NCBI GenBank assembly: GCA_963693305.1
Contig: OY855903.1
Coordinates: 57,638,350-57,702,349 of the forward strand
Direction: 5' to 3'
Length of the DNA: 64,000 bases
DNA from: Meandrina meandrites
Lineage: Eukaryota; Cnidaria; Anthozoa; Scleractinia; Meandrinidae
The notes beneath the pieces were generated by a model, which saw nothing but the letters and a program-made list of their open reading frames with translations, was not told the origin of the DNA and did no database searches. Both the position numbers and the translations under genes were made by a program. Shown one piece after another: positions 16,713 through 31,732 of this stretch (positions are counted from its first letter, which is position 1; every line of letters begins with the position of its first letter).

Positions 16713-16757
16713 GCTATTGTTATTATTATTATAATTATTATTATTATTATTATTATG
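16677..16757. repeat. (ATT)n microsatellite downstream of ARF6-A
   Basis: An interrupted trinucleotide ATT run of about 80 bases lies about 100 bases after the ARF6-A stop, probably in its 3' UTR. A related (ATA)n run is at about 17804-17840. Confidence 0.9.
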
Positions 16758-17300
16758 AATGCTTTGTTTGAGACTTGCCATTTGTTGACTGCCACTTCTG
16801 CTGTGTATATTATTTTGTATTAGAGTGTTAGTGTTCTGCCATGTCTTGGGACCATGCTTATGTGCCAACATGATTAACAAACCTTCTTTACGTGCAGTCC
16901 GCATTAATTAATTATTATTAGTAGTAGTAGGACAGCTACTTATTGTTCCAAAAGGGGGTGATTGTCATTAATGTCTCTTAGAAGTATTTATTTTTATATG
17001 TGACCAAGTTGAATACGCAATCAAAATAGTGAGGAGTGAAAATATTAAAACTTCCTTATTGAGTCAAGATTTAATTCCTGTAAAACCCTGATAGTGCCAT
17101 GGTCAGCAGAGCAGTTCTCCAAACTTGTCCCCATACATTTCTCATAGCACAATTTGGGAGTTTTTGTATCAGTGCAGCAACCTCTTTGGTGATCACTTCC
17201 TTAATGATGTATATTCTTTTTTAGTAGCGATATTCTGTTGAGAATTTTAATCCTGATCACTCTTGGGGCTTAAAGTCGATGTTGTATAAATTTATGTTCT

Positions 17301-17442
17301 GGCCCCGGTTGTCCAAAGAGTGGATAACAGTATCACGGGAGATGACTGTCCAGTGGATAGCATAGTTGGTTTTGTGAACGCTTATCCACTGGCTGGTGAT
17401 TTATCCAGTGGATAGTGTTATACACCCTTTGAATAACAAGGG
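17301..17442. mobile_element. MITE copy 1 (ggccccggttgtccaaag family)
   Basis: A palindromic element with ends ggccccggttgtccaaag and ccctttgaataacaaggg. Internal motifs tccactgg/ccagtgga alternate. Related copies lie at 27640-27790 and 32795-32920, all within or next to host genes. Confidence 0.75.
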
Positions 17443-17490
17443 TAAGTTCTTTCAAACATACTTTTTCAAACATTTTGTGTAACAAGTTAG

Positions 17491-17802
17491 AGGGGCCTTC
17501 AGATTGGAGTGCGAGTATGAGATCGAGTATGAGACAGTACAACTTTTAAATTTTAATCCAGCTATGTTCCCAGAGCCGTCACTGCTCCCTGTTGCTGACC
17601 AGTTGAAAAGTAGCTTCCTACGCAGATGTTCTTTTGGCTCGTCACGCAATACCAAAAGAATGTTTGCGTAGGAGGCTAGTTGAAAAAGGGGACTATTGGT
17701 ACGAGATTGGTGTGACATGTGATATTCGAAAGCCTAAGCACCCGGTTTGAAAAGTCTTACTCATACTCAGTCTTGTAGTTGTACTCCGATCTGAAGGTCC
17801 CT
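17491..17802. mobile_element. MITE with agggrccttcagaty inverted ends
   Basis: The left end aggggccttcagattggagt is mirrored on the right by actccgatctgaaggtccct. The 312 bp between have no ORF. The target duplication is unclear. Confidence 0.7.
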
Positions 17803-19223
17803 GATAATAATAATAATAATAATAATGATGATGATAATAGTAATGATAATTCTGTAACTCCCAAAGCGAACCATATGTAGAGATAATTTTTGAAGGTTTT
17901 GGATGAGGCCCTAGGGTGTAACCCTTCAATCAGTTGTTTTCAAAATTTTTCAAAATGATTATTTTTTTGATTTTGAACTGTGAATTTTAAGTCATTTCAT
18001 TTGCTCAATCGTTTGTGAGTCTATTCCAACCATAGACATTGCTTCTTGAATATACACGACGAGATTCATTTGTTCCATATGGTCTTTTTCATGATGTGAA
18101 AAATGTGATCATGTGGCACATACAAGAATATTGTTACTCCAGAGGTGACAAGAAAAATATTATTTTGTGTTTTGCAATTTATGGAAAAGTGTAGTGTGAC
18201 TTTACTGTCTGGTTTTGGATGTCACACTAAATTTGTTTGAATTTATGACTTCACAATAATAAAATAATATTACTGGAGGCAATTTACAAGCAATGCGTAA
18301 TCCATACATATAATTAGCTGAAACTTTACGTTTATACCTAAATTGACTGAAAACAATCAGCTGAGGACCTGCAATCCAAGTAAAATCATCTCTTTCAAAA
18401 CTCTGTTAAAACCATCAACCAAACATTGCAAATTTGAAGTGGAAGAATTAATACTTTTGTAAACTGCATTGGGTGTCGGCGACTTTTTGTTTTGAGTCCA
18501 CATCACCAGTTACCAAGATAAGTACCATTTTAAATACTTACATGTACATGTATAACTAGTACAGCAGTCTGTGGTAATACTGAGCAATCATTGTTAATAC
18601 AAAACATTAGATTAAAATTGTGCTCTTTCTACAAAGAAACACTTTTAAGATACATTTTAGCTCAATTTGTCAAGTAACACTCATGTGATGGCATGCTGAC
18701 AGTAATGGCCAGTAAAGTGTACATGTGATGTGAGCAGGATATAATGTTACTACAGAATTTGCACAGAGATTTGAAGCCATTAAAGAGGGTCAAAATCTTG
18801 CAACCAATTCTCCAGACGTGGAAAAAAGTATGCAAAATGGAGTTGTCTGGGAAACATCTGGCCCTGTTTGTTCAAAGGATTGATATTAGCAATCTCCACC
18901 AGAAAAAAAATTATTTTGGGGTATTTTTCTGGACAACATAGTTGATACCCATTGGACAGTCATCTGGAGGACAATTTTATCCAGCCACCCTTGAAATAGC
19001 CAGAGTTGGCAGTTTTTCCAAGCTAAAACACGTTTTTACTGTAGAGTTAATGATTATTGCAAATGGTGTAGCAGAGCAGAGTGCTCTGGTTATTTTCCTA
19101 ATATTGTTAGGAGATGGCCTATCTCGTGCATCTAAGTATCATAAATCACATTTTATTTGAGTTAGGTCTTGGTACTGACTGTATTCAGGGTCATAAGTTG
19201 TATATAGTTTCATATCATTTGAG

Positions 19224-19291
19224 TAGCCTGCGAGAGCATCTGGGGACGGTTGAAGCAAATGCTGAAAAAACCAGGTGCTCTCACAGGCTTA
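19224..19291. repeat. Short inverted repeat, MITE remnant
   Basis: tagcctgcgagagcatctgg is mirrored after about 28 bases by ccaggtgctctcacaggctta. This is a compact hairpin, probably a fragment of a larger DNA element. Confidence 0.5.
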
Positions 19292-19852
19292 TCCTATCAG
19301 TGGTTCCCTTGTTTGTAAGGTAAAACAAGTGATGAAGGAAGATCATGCTGGATGATATAATTATTTCCAAACAAGGCAGCTACTTGCAAGCTAATAAGCT
19401 TCATTGATTTACTTAATATCCAATTCATTGAATTCAGTGGTTTTAATAAAATGCTTACAAATTTGACTATTGTGTATTTAACTTACTCTTGTGCCGTGAC
19501 GGTCAGTAGTTTTTTCTGGACTTCCGCTTGGCTGCAAGCGCAGCCACCTCTCATTGCTCCTGGCCACTTTGGGAATGCCCAACCCAGCCAGGAGTGACGA
19601 GACTCTATTTGGAAAGGCCAGATGACAGGAGTAGCTAGGGGAAGGAGAACATTGATTTGGATGCAAGCATACATGCATGAAGTGCAAGGAGACAGAGCAT
19701 GAACTTTTCACTCGCACTTGAATTCCAGTCTCCTGTCTCATTCTATGCCACCAAGACTTTTTCAGGTTTTAAGTCTGAATCAAGAGTTCATGAGGATTGT
19801 TCAATTTCCATGATACTCCCAGGAGTAATCAATATGGAATTTCTCCATTCAT

Positions 19853-20124
19853 CAGGGGTGTAGCCAGGATTTTCCAAAGGTGGGGGGGGGGGGCACACAC
19901 TATGTCACACCCAGAGTGTACTAACACGGTCCACTGCAGATGTTCTGTCCTGAAAATGGAGTATGTTACTACCTAGCACCAGAAAAGATTTATGGCATAT
20001 TGATTCTTCGGATTCGTGCTTTTTCGCCACCTGTCTGATAAGGTTCCTGTGTTGTTTACTTAAAAAATCATCTCACTGGGTGGGGGGGGGGGGGGGGGGA
20101 TCACAGGCACCCCAGGACCCCCTG
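19853..20124. mobile_element. Possible hAT-type MITE with poly-G tracts
   Basis: The left end caggggtgtagccaggattt resembles the terminal repeats of many hAT-derived MITEs. The right end is less clear (accccctg at about 20124). Two G homopolymers (about 19882-19894 and 20081-20099) lie inside. No transposase is present, and a target duplication could not be fixed. Confidence 0.35.
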
Positions 20125-21101
20125 AACCAGACAGGTAATGAGAATGAAGATAATCATCAATTATTAGATGATGATGTTGTCTTATGAAACATGAAATTCT
20201 CTAAACTAATGTAAAAAGAAATGCAAGGCAGTCAGTATAAAGGAGAATTGATATTCAGATCATGGGAGGGTGAAGTCAGAAACAAGAAACCCAGAAACAC
20301 AGAAGTTAAGCAGAGAAGGATAGGTTGCTTCCCCATGCAAATTCGTAACATGACAACTTAAGACCACATTACTTTTAATTTATACTTTTTCAGCTATCCG
20401 ATAGATCTCCAAGGAAAAAAAAAGAAGCGATTTGACTGGCTGAATATACAAATTGCTGATATAGACGTATGGGAGGAAATTTGAATTTGAGCCCATCCAG
20501 ATCGTCATTACCACGACCACTTTTGACAACTGTCTTTGCACTGGTGCGGCATACACTCTGCTGACGAGACCCAACCAGGTCGAAATAGCTTTCCAGAGTT
20601 TGCATTTTTGACTTTCAGTTTGGACTCTATCCGCAGGGGGGGTACTCATGTTGTTGTCCAGCGTTGTCCCAATAACTTTTTTTTCATTTCTACGTAGTGT
20701 CAACCTGGCAGTTCTTGCCTTTATACAATTTATGTATTATATTATACAATATTGTATTTTATATAGTTTTTGTATTTTACATTTGGCCATTAAACTGTAA
20801 TAAATAAATAAAATGTAAACAATGCGGAAACACGTCACGAAACACGAAAACTATCCAAAAACTCTGGTTCCCACATGCTTTGCGTGACCAAGTCACCTAT
20901 TACCCATAGTGCTCCTTGCGTATTACTCTTGAAGAGGCTGGGATCTAGGATGCTGTTAGCCAAGGTGTGTTTCTTTTCTAAAAATGGCGGAGAATATAAC
21001 AATGCAGTAACGATATTTTGAAAGCCATAAAGCCATCTTTTCTTCGATCGCTAACCCTGATTTGCCGATTAAGCCTCAAGGTAACGTATTGTTCTATGCT
21101 T

Positions 21102-21340
21102 TTATTCTAGTTTGTAGTATAAATTGCTTTTACGGAAGCGTTCCTGCGCTTCAGTACACTCTATGAACGCCGTCATGTCTTCGTGGAAATCTTGAAACTT
21201 CCAGTTAAACCCATGTTTATTTACGTATTCTTGCAAGACTTTTCCCGTCCGTACCTTGTACTGCACTACTTGTGTGATGTAGTGTCGTAGCTTATCGTAT
21301 CTGTACAGTAATCCCACGCCTTTAAGGAGTTTTTTGAATC
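21102..21340 (-). CDS. Orphan ORF, possible exon of unknown gene
   Basis: The minus-strand frame runs about 79 codons to a TAA at 21102-21104, with protein-like composition (many Lys, Tyr, Phe, Glu, no low complexity). There is no in-frame ATG near its left end. An acceptor-like gaagcag lies just upstream, so it could be a terminal exon. I do not recognise the family. It could equally be a relic of a mobile-element protein. Confidence 0.25.
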
Positions 21341-21995
21341 AAAGGCGACTGCTTCGTGGAACGCATTATTCTCGTATTTATTTTTATACTGTCTATAGCA
21401 GTGTTTGACATTGTTTCCATTGTATGTAAATCGTTAATAATACATTTTCCAACCTCTAGTATTTTCTGGCCAAAGTACTCAATTTTAGTTTATCTTTTAT
21501 ACGGTTGTACGATTGCGAATCAAATGGCCTCAAAATATAAGCTTTACTTCGCTTCGATCGTCGATATCAACCGTACGAATTTCAAATTCATTATAGCTGT
21601 GTTATAGTAGCAATCTGAAAACAATTTTCGCTTTTAAAACTGTAATGGTTTGAAGTAACATTTTTCTAAAAAGAGTAACTATCCTGTGTCCGCTAGAGGA
21701 ATGAAGCGTGTACAAGGTTCACGGAACGCGAAAATACTTGAGAGCTTGCAATGCTGATGTGATAACACGGGTTATTATTTATAGAATGCCAATTATGAAT
21801 ATTGGACGTAAATTTGTTGGCAGTCAGCGTTGTTTGTAATATAGATTTAATATATGCCAAGTACTGTATAGCCAACAATGTAATGTCATGTCCTTGCTCT
21901 GGAGGTCTCTAACTTTGACACCTCCCTCCAGTAAATATGAAAATTCTCCCTTGACATTTTAACTTCTAATCGATCTCAACAACAGTCTCTATTAA

Positions 21996-22875
21996 GGTTA
22001 CCGTATACCTTCAGATCGACAATTTTTCACGAAATCGGATTTTTACATCCAAGTAATAGTCCAAGTAAAAAAAAAAGTGTGATCTTTCATTTAAAAAAAA
22101 GTTTTGAAAAAGAGTGAATATCGGCGGAGAAATGAGCATATTTCGTTTTTGACCGGAAGTAAAAATTCTTCTTTGGAGTGACACTCATATGACGTGTATG
22201 CACTCAACCGAGACGGTTTTCACGGGAAGTATCACGAGAGCCGCCATTCTCGTGCACTGATTGGCCTTGTTATTCGAGAAGGTGTTGCAAGCTTCATGTG
22301 GGCGGCGTTTGTTTATATTGCAAGATATTTTTTTAAGCGCTGTTTTCTGAAATCAATTTTTCGCTTTGAACGTCACACTTTAAAGAGCTACAACTCCAAA
22401 GGAATTTGCCCCTTCTACGTCAAATGTGGCGAGCAGCTAGTTTAACATGTTAATAACAAAAATGTGTCGGCGATTTTTTTATTTTTGTTTACTTTTTCTA
22501 CTGGAGCGATTTTTGTATGATCACTCCCGTTTGTTTTAGCCCTATTTGCGAAATGTGTTGTATCTTTTTATTGCAATTGAATATGACAAAACGCCGACAC
22601 ATTTTCTTAGCGCTTGGGGTCCGGAAACCAAAGAACAAATCAAATTAGCAAAATACAAAATTCGCTTTGACTTGTAGCCTTCAAAAGGCGACTCAGGCGC
22701 TCGTGTTTCGAGGTTCCTAAAAGATTGACATTTCATTCTACTACAAAATGGTTTTTATAGATTGAAAGCCAGCTCAATAAGCTTTAACTTGATATAGGGT
22801 TTTAGCTGTCTACAATTTATTCCGACCGCGCTATATCGTTTAGACGCTAGACACCCCCAAAGGTATACGGTAACC
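21996..22875. mobile_element. TTAA-flanked non-autonomous DNA transposon
   Basis: A 16-base terminal inverted repeat, ggttaccgtatacctt, starts at 21996, and its exact complement ends at 22875. TTAA borders both sides (21992-21995 and 22876-22879). It is 880 bp with no transposase-like ORF. This is a piggyBac-style target but not the canonical CCC terminus. Confidence 0.85.
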
Positions 22876-24309
22876 TTAAATTGGTCAGCCTCAGATAAGC
22901 TTAAAGTATTACTTCTGAGTTTTACAGGGGTATTGTAGTTGATCTTTTGTGGTATACTTTTTTTCCACTGGCTTTCCTGTAATGGACACTTTCAAATTGG
23001 AAATAGTGCCCATGAAACCTGGAACCATAACAGGGCTGGGTTATTCAAAGTGTGATTAACCTAATCCAGTGTCCAGCCGATCCGTACCGAAGGATTTTTC
23101 AGACGATTCATACCTAATCTCGGTCGGTTCATACCCAACCCTCAGGTTGATTTGTACCATGATAATGAAGCATTTTGAGAATGAAGTCATGCCATGATTG
23201 ATAAGAGCAGAAACTCATAAGGGTTGAAACGTGTAACTCCCTATGATTCGTGTTGTACAAAGCATTTGAACATTTGTTTTCATTAAGTAAGTGGAAAATC
23301 ATGAGTAAAAATTCAACCAATCAAAATTGCAATATCTGGAATAAATTCACAGCGCACGCTAGCTTGAGCTAAATGGCGTAATCTTGTTTTTGAACAATTT
23401 GGGTTGGTTTAAGTAAATGCAGAAACTAGCCACCTCAAAAGAAACGATAATCTAAAAATGTGAACTTCAAAGGTAACTTGACAAGAAACAAGGAAAATAA
23501 CAGATGCAAGCTACATATCTTATTATAGGAAAACACTGGTGTTAATTAAGGTATTTGAAATCAGTACAACTTTAATTAATGCGAATTGGAGGGAAACTTG
23601 CTCTGAATAAAGGAAATTAATGCAAAAGAGGCAGTAAATTAACACAACAAAATGCAGTTTGTAGTGGAATAATTTTAAAATGCAGGGTTCAAAATAGCAG
23701 CCGGCTGTCGGCGGTAGCCGGCACTTTGACAACACTTGCCGGCTACTTTTCACCGAAGAAATAAAATATCATGCCTTGATCGGCCAACTGAAATCAAAGT
23801 TGCTGTAAGTTGAAGGAAACATTTTATATCAGACAATAAAGCAGCTACAGGGCTAGAAAATGCGACTCACTGGTGGCTAATGCGATCCAAATTTCATCTT
23901 TGGCGACTAAAACTTCTGGTTTTGCGGTTTAGTCGCCAAAAGTTATGTGGCGACTTCATTTCTGTGTTAAGATGAATAACGGGCCCCCCACCTTCTCAGG
24001 TATTGTGTCCCTCCAGAAAATTATATTGGAAGATCTTATTTGCTTCTCAAACATTCGAAATAAGAAAAGAAGTCACATTGCTCCAATCCATTCTTTTGCT
24101 TTGCCGTAAAATATTTTTTCACTTCGAAAAACTTGCAAATGGCCGACCGTATTTGAAATTGCCCCAGAATGCAGTGCAAACCTATGGGTATGTCATGTAT
24201 GCATATGGATTGTGTCCCTTGAAAACGCATGGCAGCAGCTTAACGGGAGTGACTATTCAGCACTCAGTTGATGTTGTGAGACTTCTCATTTTTCCATACA
24301 TGAAGTATA

Positions 24310-24380
24310 AATCACACTTAACACCCGGGCCGTCGGATTACCTCGCGGGAACGCTATCCACTAGGCTACCGACGACCAGC
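24310..24380 (-). repeat. tRNA-like sequence, minus strand
   Basis: The complement reads gtcggtagcctagtggatag, a good A-box context, followed by a degraded B-box region. It probably derives from a tRNA or SINE head captured in the surrounding transposon. Confidence 0.4.
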
Positions 24381-24429
24381 TGCAAGAATTTGTAAAATTT
24401 TGGCTATATATCCTAACCTCAATATAAAG

Positions 24430-24570
24430 CTAACCGCAAGCAAACTAAGCTAACGTAGGCTAACCGGAGTGCTTTTTAGGCTAAATGGAGTGCTAGTAGG
24501 CTAACCGGAGTGCATAGTAGGCTAACCGAAGTGTATAGTAGGCTAACCGCAGTGCTAAATAGGCTAAAAG
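24430..24570. repeat. ~25-bp tandem repeat array
   Basis: About six imperfect units of ggctaaccggagtgcatagta lie between the inverted arms of the 23683-24767 element. Confidence 0.85.
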
Positions 24571-25087
24571 AAGTGCTGTTTTGTATTCACTACATGAACT
24601 GAGTGTTACGTGGTATAAAAATGTCATGAGGTGTCTCCCTATTGTCTCACAACATCAACTGAGTGCAGAATAGTCACTCCCGCAGCTTAACAGCCGGGAA
24701 AAGAATGAGCCTTGCCAAAAAAAGCAGACAAATTCAGGCTAAAAACGAAATTTTATTTTGAACCCTGAAATGGCTGATGGAAATCCTGTGTGTAAATATC
24801 AGATTGTACCATATCGTATCGTGTTTGGCCAAAATCATAAGAAGCACATGTTGAGAACTGAAAGCGGAAAACAGAAAAACTGAATTTACTGAAAACATCT
24901 GAAAACAGACTTGAGATATTATACATACATGTATTAACTGATAATAATTCTTAGGGTTTTCCATTGTAAATGATTGAAATACACGTGTCCTGCATACTGC
25001 TAGGATCAGCAAAATCAATTAGCAATGTGCTGAGCTTAGCAGTATGCAGGACATGTCACATATGAACCTAGTAAATGGCCTAGCTCA

Positions 25088-25175
25088 CCAAAAATCCCAT
25101 AGCTCAGTGGTTAGTGTGCCCAACCAGTATCTGGGAGGCCATGGGTTCAATTCCCGTCAGGGACTCAGATTTTTT
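25088..25175 (+). repeat. tRNA-derived SINE head
   Basis: An A-box-like tagctcagtggttagtgtgc is followed by a B-box-like gggttcaattcccgtcaggg about 35 bases on. A functional cloverleaf is not evident. Confidence 0.55.
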
Positions 25176-25206
25176 CTTTGTCCCACAGTCATGACAAATG
25201 AACATA

Positions 25207-25438
25207 CCGTAAAATTCCGGTTATAAGCCCTGGGCTTGTACAACTTTGTAAGGGGTTTTGGCTTATCTCCGGGGGAGCTTATAAGCAGAATAGGAAAAAT
25301 GTTTCGAAACGAGCCACGGCAGTGTTGCTTGAAATACGTTTTTAAGTTAAAAAGTCATAGTAAAGCAACATTTAGCCCTGTTCAGTACTGGGGGGGGGGG
25401 GGGGGGGGGGGTGGGGGCTTATAACTGGAATTTTACGG
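25207..25438. mobile_element. TA-flanked MITE with poly-G tract
   Basis: The 5' end ccgtaaaattccggttataa is matched by the complement of ttataactggaattttacgg at the 3' end. TA lies on both outer sides, as for Tc1/mariner-type targets. A ~21-base G run at about 25391-25411 is included. The 3' end is about 150 bases before the ARF6-B start exon. Confidence 0.8.
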
Positions 25439-25593
25439 TATCATCTATATCATTTATTTCACTGAGCTGAAAGTTTGTCATCAATAGTTTTAAAAGAATT
25501 CATGTGGCTAGTCACCGTTTAGTAGGTCGAGGATTACATGTATGCATTATTATAATGATCTTTTTTACCACTGATTTTCAGGCTTTGCTCAAC

Positions 25594-28202
<2,609 letters not shown>

Positions 28203-31181
28203 TTCTTGACCTCAGCGGTAGCTTGAGTGTGTATAGATGCTCTAGCTTTATTGTACTATAAATTCTTGTCTTTCAATAGCCACCTTGACATCTGTAAGAG
28301 ATATTTCTCATATTAAGTAATTAGCTAATGAGATGAGAGTGCCGGGAGACCATTATGTATAGCTATGGGAATTCATGCAACTGTCTCTCTGTGGTGGCAG
28401 GCAGAGTAATCTGTCATGTAACAAGTGAAAACAAAAGGAAAATCATAGAAAAAAGCTTTGCATTGCAGATTATTTATATCACAACTGGCCTTCCAATAGC
28501 AGTAAATCAAACTGAAAAATATATTAATGTAAATTCAAGGCTGTGCTCTATGAAGGCACTTTAGAACTCCTAAGTTGCATTTTAGTTTGATGGGAGGTAG
28601 GTTTATTTTGTTGACTAAAGACAGCTTACCTGCCATGGACAGAGAACAATAGGCTTCTTGCAGTATGTCAAAACAAGACTGTGTTGGTCATTAAGCCAGT
28701 GGAAACATTGAAGGTTACAAGATCCAAAAGGGTAGTCAAAAATTACTTAGCAAGCTATGGAGATTATTTTGTGACATACAAGGATGAAAATTAGCCCTTT
28801 CCCACTTGCTGAGGCAAGTCTAGATGGGGAATGCTCTTAACACTGGGTATGGGTATACTATTCTTAGCTTTGTATAATAAAATGCCTAAAAGTTTGTTTT
28901 TTCTTTAGCTCACATTGCAGCCCAGCAATAACCATACGAATCTTGTTAATCTTACAACCTGCCAGAATCTTGCCTGAAAGCATCAGTGGTTTCTAAATTG
29001 ACAGTCTTGCTAATTAATTTTGTCACACTCTTTTGAATAAATTCAGTAACCCATTGCTACTGACAATGACTGACATGGTCATGTGATTTCCTGCAAATGA
29101 CCTGTTGAGAGAGATTGAAGTTTATCACTGACATTAATTGTCAACATATTTTGCTGTTGTCTTATGTAATATTAGCTGCTGCATTTTTTTTGTATATTGT
29201 CAAGAAATTTTGGATGTAGAGACATTGTTGTGGTTATAAAAGGGTAGGAATGCACCTTGTTTTACTGAAGTTGAATCTATGTTGTCTGGTAGGTAGAATT
29301 ATAGTACAGCATAACAGTATGATCAGGTCATGAACTGCACAAGGTTGTTGTTGCACACAGGAAAGCCACTATGTGGTCAAAAATATTACTGCAGTAAAGT
29401 ATGCCCATTTCCTCTTAATTATGGTTTGATTACAATTGGGTTTTCACGCTTCTTAGGTGATCAAAGAGCCAACAGCTTGTGGTTAGTTTGTTTGTTCAAC
29501 CTTCCAGACTTACCTGAGTTTTGTTTGGCTAAGTAATTAATTCAAAGCTATTTGGAAATTAGGTACGAAATCTACAATTGTAAAGTTGTCAGATACTTTT
29601 ATTGAGAGGTTAATGGTGTGTCATATCACTATCCAAAGTCCAGATAATCGGGGTTTGACTGTAAGTGGTCAAGATAAATGTACTTATCTAGGTGATCTAG
29701 TTGTATCTGGTAGACAATGAGGCTGTATGTGTTTCGACACTTTTATTATTTACATATTACACTTTTAATTCTGAGCAACTTAATTATAAACCAGTAGTTG
29801 AACTGAGCTGTAATTAACTGGTTATATAAATTATTAATAATTATTATAGAAGAGGAATTATCAGTCTTACTTAGGATGTTTTTTTGCTCAGGAAGAATTA
29901 AGTGAAGTCAGAGGAGGTTATCATTGTATTATTGTGAAAAGTTAAAATACACTATTAGCTATAAGCAATACAACATGGACATAAATCATTTTTGGGTATT
30001 CTGTTAGACACTTGTGGCTTTAGTTTGTATAGTGGACTGTTGATTGTGTGCAGCACTAATGGGTGTGTCTGGTGAAAATGCACCCGAGATAGATTCCAGT
30101 AACTAACATCTGTATGAAATGCTTTTTAGTCCTGACAGCATTTCAAAATAAGATGGTTTTTCAATTTACACTTGTCTTCAGATGAGTGTGTGTGAACGGC
30201 ACAAATGGCAGTATTTTCTCCCATGCTCTTACAACATAAAATCGTTGATGCTACAAAAAACAACAGCAATCAAAAAAGAAGTCACATAAAATGCTGTAGA
30301 ATATACAACTGCTTTCCAGCCATATGATTGGCTATGTTCCCCAAGAAGTGAAATAATTTTCAAATATTAAATTAAATGTAGCAGTTGTATTAGCATCTGT
30401 AAAATAGTATGGCCTCTAGCAAGGCTTTCAGGGAGTAAGAGCCATTATGTTAATAACTGCCTTGTGCTGCATTATCAAACCTCTTGTTGTGGCAGGTTTT
30501 AGTCAGAAATTGTCGTCGTTGAATTCTGTGTCAACTAACTTGAACAAAAGTATTGTTATTAAAAGTTTTTACAGAAAATCAAGTAGCCCATTTGGAATGG
30601 GCCAAGTCTACTGAAGTACACATAGGAGTTTGTTACAAAAATAAAAAAGCTGAGCATAATCTGTTATTGAAAATTATCTGAAAATGATGGCTTTCTGGCA
30701 TTAATAGCCCCCTTAGCCCTTGCCCCTCTCTCCCCAGGCAATTACTTAACCGTATCCCCCTCCCTCCTCAAATGACATTACTTTTGAAAACTTGCTATTA
30801 CGTGATTTAGAGACACAACAGCTCCAATGAATCTGTTGTCCAAATCTATGAGAAGCGAGAGCTGGAAATACATCTGCTCTTGTAGGCTATGTTTATCTGT
30901 GACCGACCAATAACCAAAAGTTAATCACTGCTGTCGTCAACTGCTCGACCAATGATGACTAGGGGAGGCCATGAATAAATACTAGCAGCATAATGTCATT
31001 TGTAAGAACGTCAGTCAGAAAACCATTAATGGTTAACCACCAGATTTTGGTCTCAAAATTGCCAAGTTATTTCTGCATTGATTTTGTTCAGCTATTTGTC
31101 AATTGTCAGGATCACATGACAGGGTAATGGCCTACTTGTTTGATTAAACAAGCTGCCCTTCAGCTATAATAGTGGGTGGGG

Positions 31182-31345
31182 CAGGGCTGTGCTCCAAGGG
31201 TGCCCGGGTGCCTCAGGCGACTAACTTTTGCCTTAGGGCAACTAGATAATCTTATTTCTTTCATATAAGCTTTATGCTGGGTGCCCTGGATCTCATAGTT
31301 TGGAACATTTGGGCTCCTTGTAATTTTTCTTAGAGCACAGCCTTG
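31182..31345. mobile_element. MITE related to the 60.5-kb transposon
   Basis: The ends cagggctgtgctccaag and cttagagcacagccttg are inverted. They resemble the caaggctgctgcctaa termini of the 60475-62212 element. A 5-6 base duplication (gtgggg) borders it but lies in G-rich sequence. The body shares caggcgactaac-type motifs with the larger element. Confidence 0.6.
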
Positions 31346-31732
31346 GTGGGGGGACAGGGGGGTCTGAATCTCCCGCTTCCCATACCATTTTCTCCCACTT
31401 CCCACACTTTTCTGTAGTGGCTTCCTCCTTTTAGTCCCATTTCTATTGCAAAATTTTACAAAATGTTGTGAAATATTTCTCAAGTTCTCCCGGTTCCCGC
31501 CACCTTTGGACTCCCGCTTCATGCCCTCTCTTCTCCTGCCTCCCGACCCTTTTGTCCCGGGCTCCCGCCCTCCTGTCCCCACCCACATAATAATGAAGGT
31601 TAACAGACCTCTAAATGGTGCCACCACCAATTCTTTTAGGTTTTGCTCAACTTTGGATGAGCTAAGAAAATAAGCAAACAGTCTTGAGAATCAAGGTTGA
31701 GGTAATGATAGTTTGACTGTATCCACATTTAA

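Larger units (their letters stand above)
23683..24767. mobile_element. Non-autonomous DNA transposon with 5-bp TSD (aaatg)
   Basis: The ends cagggttcaaaata (23683) and tattttgaaccctg (to 24767) are inverted. The five bases aaatg occur directly on both sides (23678-23682, 24768-24772). Inside are ccggc-rich and gtcgcc inverted motifs near 23700-23960 and a pair of ~45-base inverted arms (24238-24285 and 24640-24686). A reversed tRNA-like stretch (24310-24380) and a short tandem array (24430-24570) lie between the arms. No transposase was seen. Confidence 0.8.
16579..25581. other. Intergenic/5' UTR-intron region rich in MITEs, no host gene recognised
   Basis: Between ARF6-A and the first exon of ARF6-B no exon chain could be built. 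The content is ARF6-A 3' UTR, then MITEs and repeats listed separately (17.3, 17.5, 19.2, 19.9, 22.0, 23.7 and 25.2 kb), G homopolymers at about 19880 and 20080, and one orphan ORF at 21102-21340. The 5' UTR of ARF6-B should start somewhere in the right half. Confidence 0.6.

Noticed and set aside
22194..22445. 83-codon ORF inside the TTAA element as a possible transposase piece
   Set aside because: No DDE/DDD-type motif or length. Composition is typical of chance frames, and the element appears non-autonomous.
24421..24570. CRISPR-like short repeat array
   Set aside because: Units of about 25 bases are adjacent without spacers, inside a eukaryotic transposon. It is an ordinary tandem repeat.
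31160..31630. 156-codon minus-strand ORF
   Set aside because: Low-complexity Gly/Arg/Lys translation of C/T-rich sequence and a MITE. No splice signals and no family.
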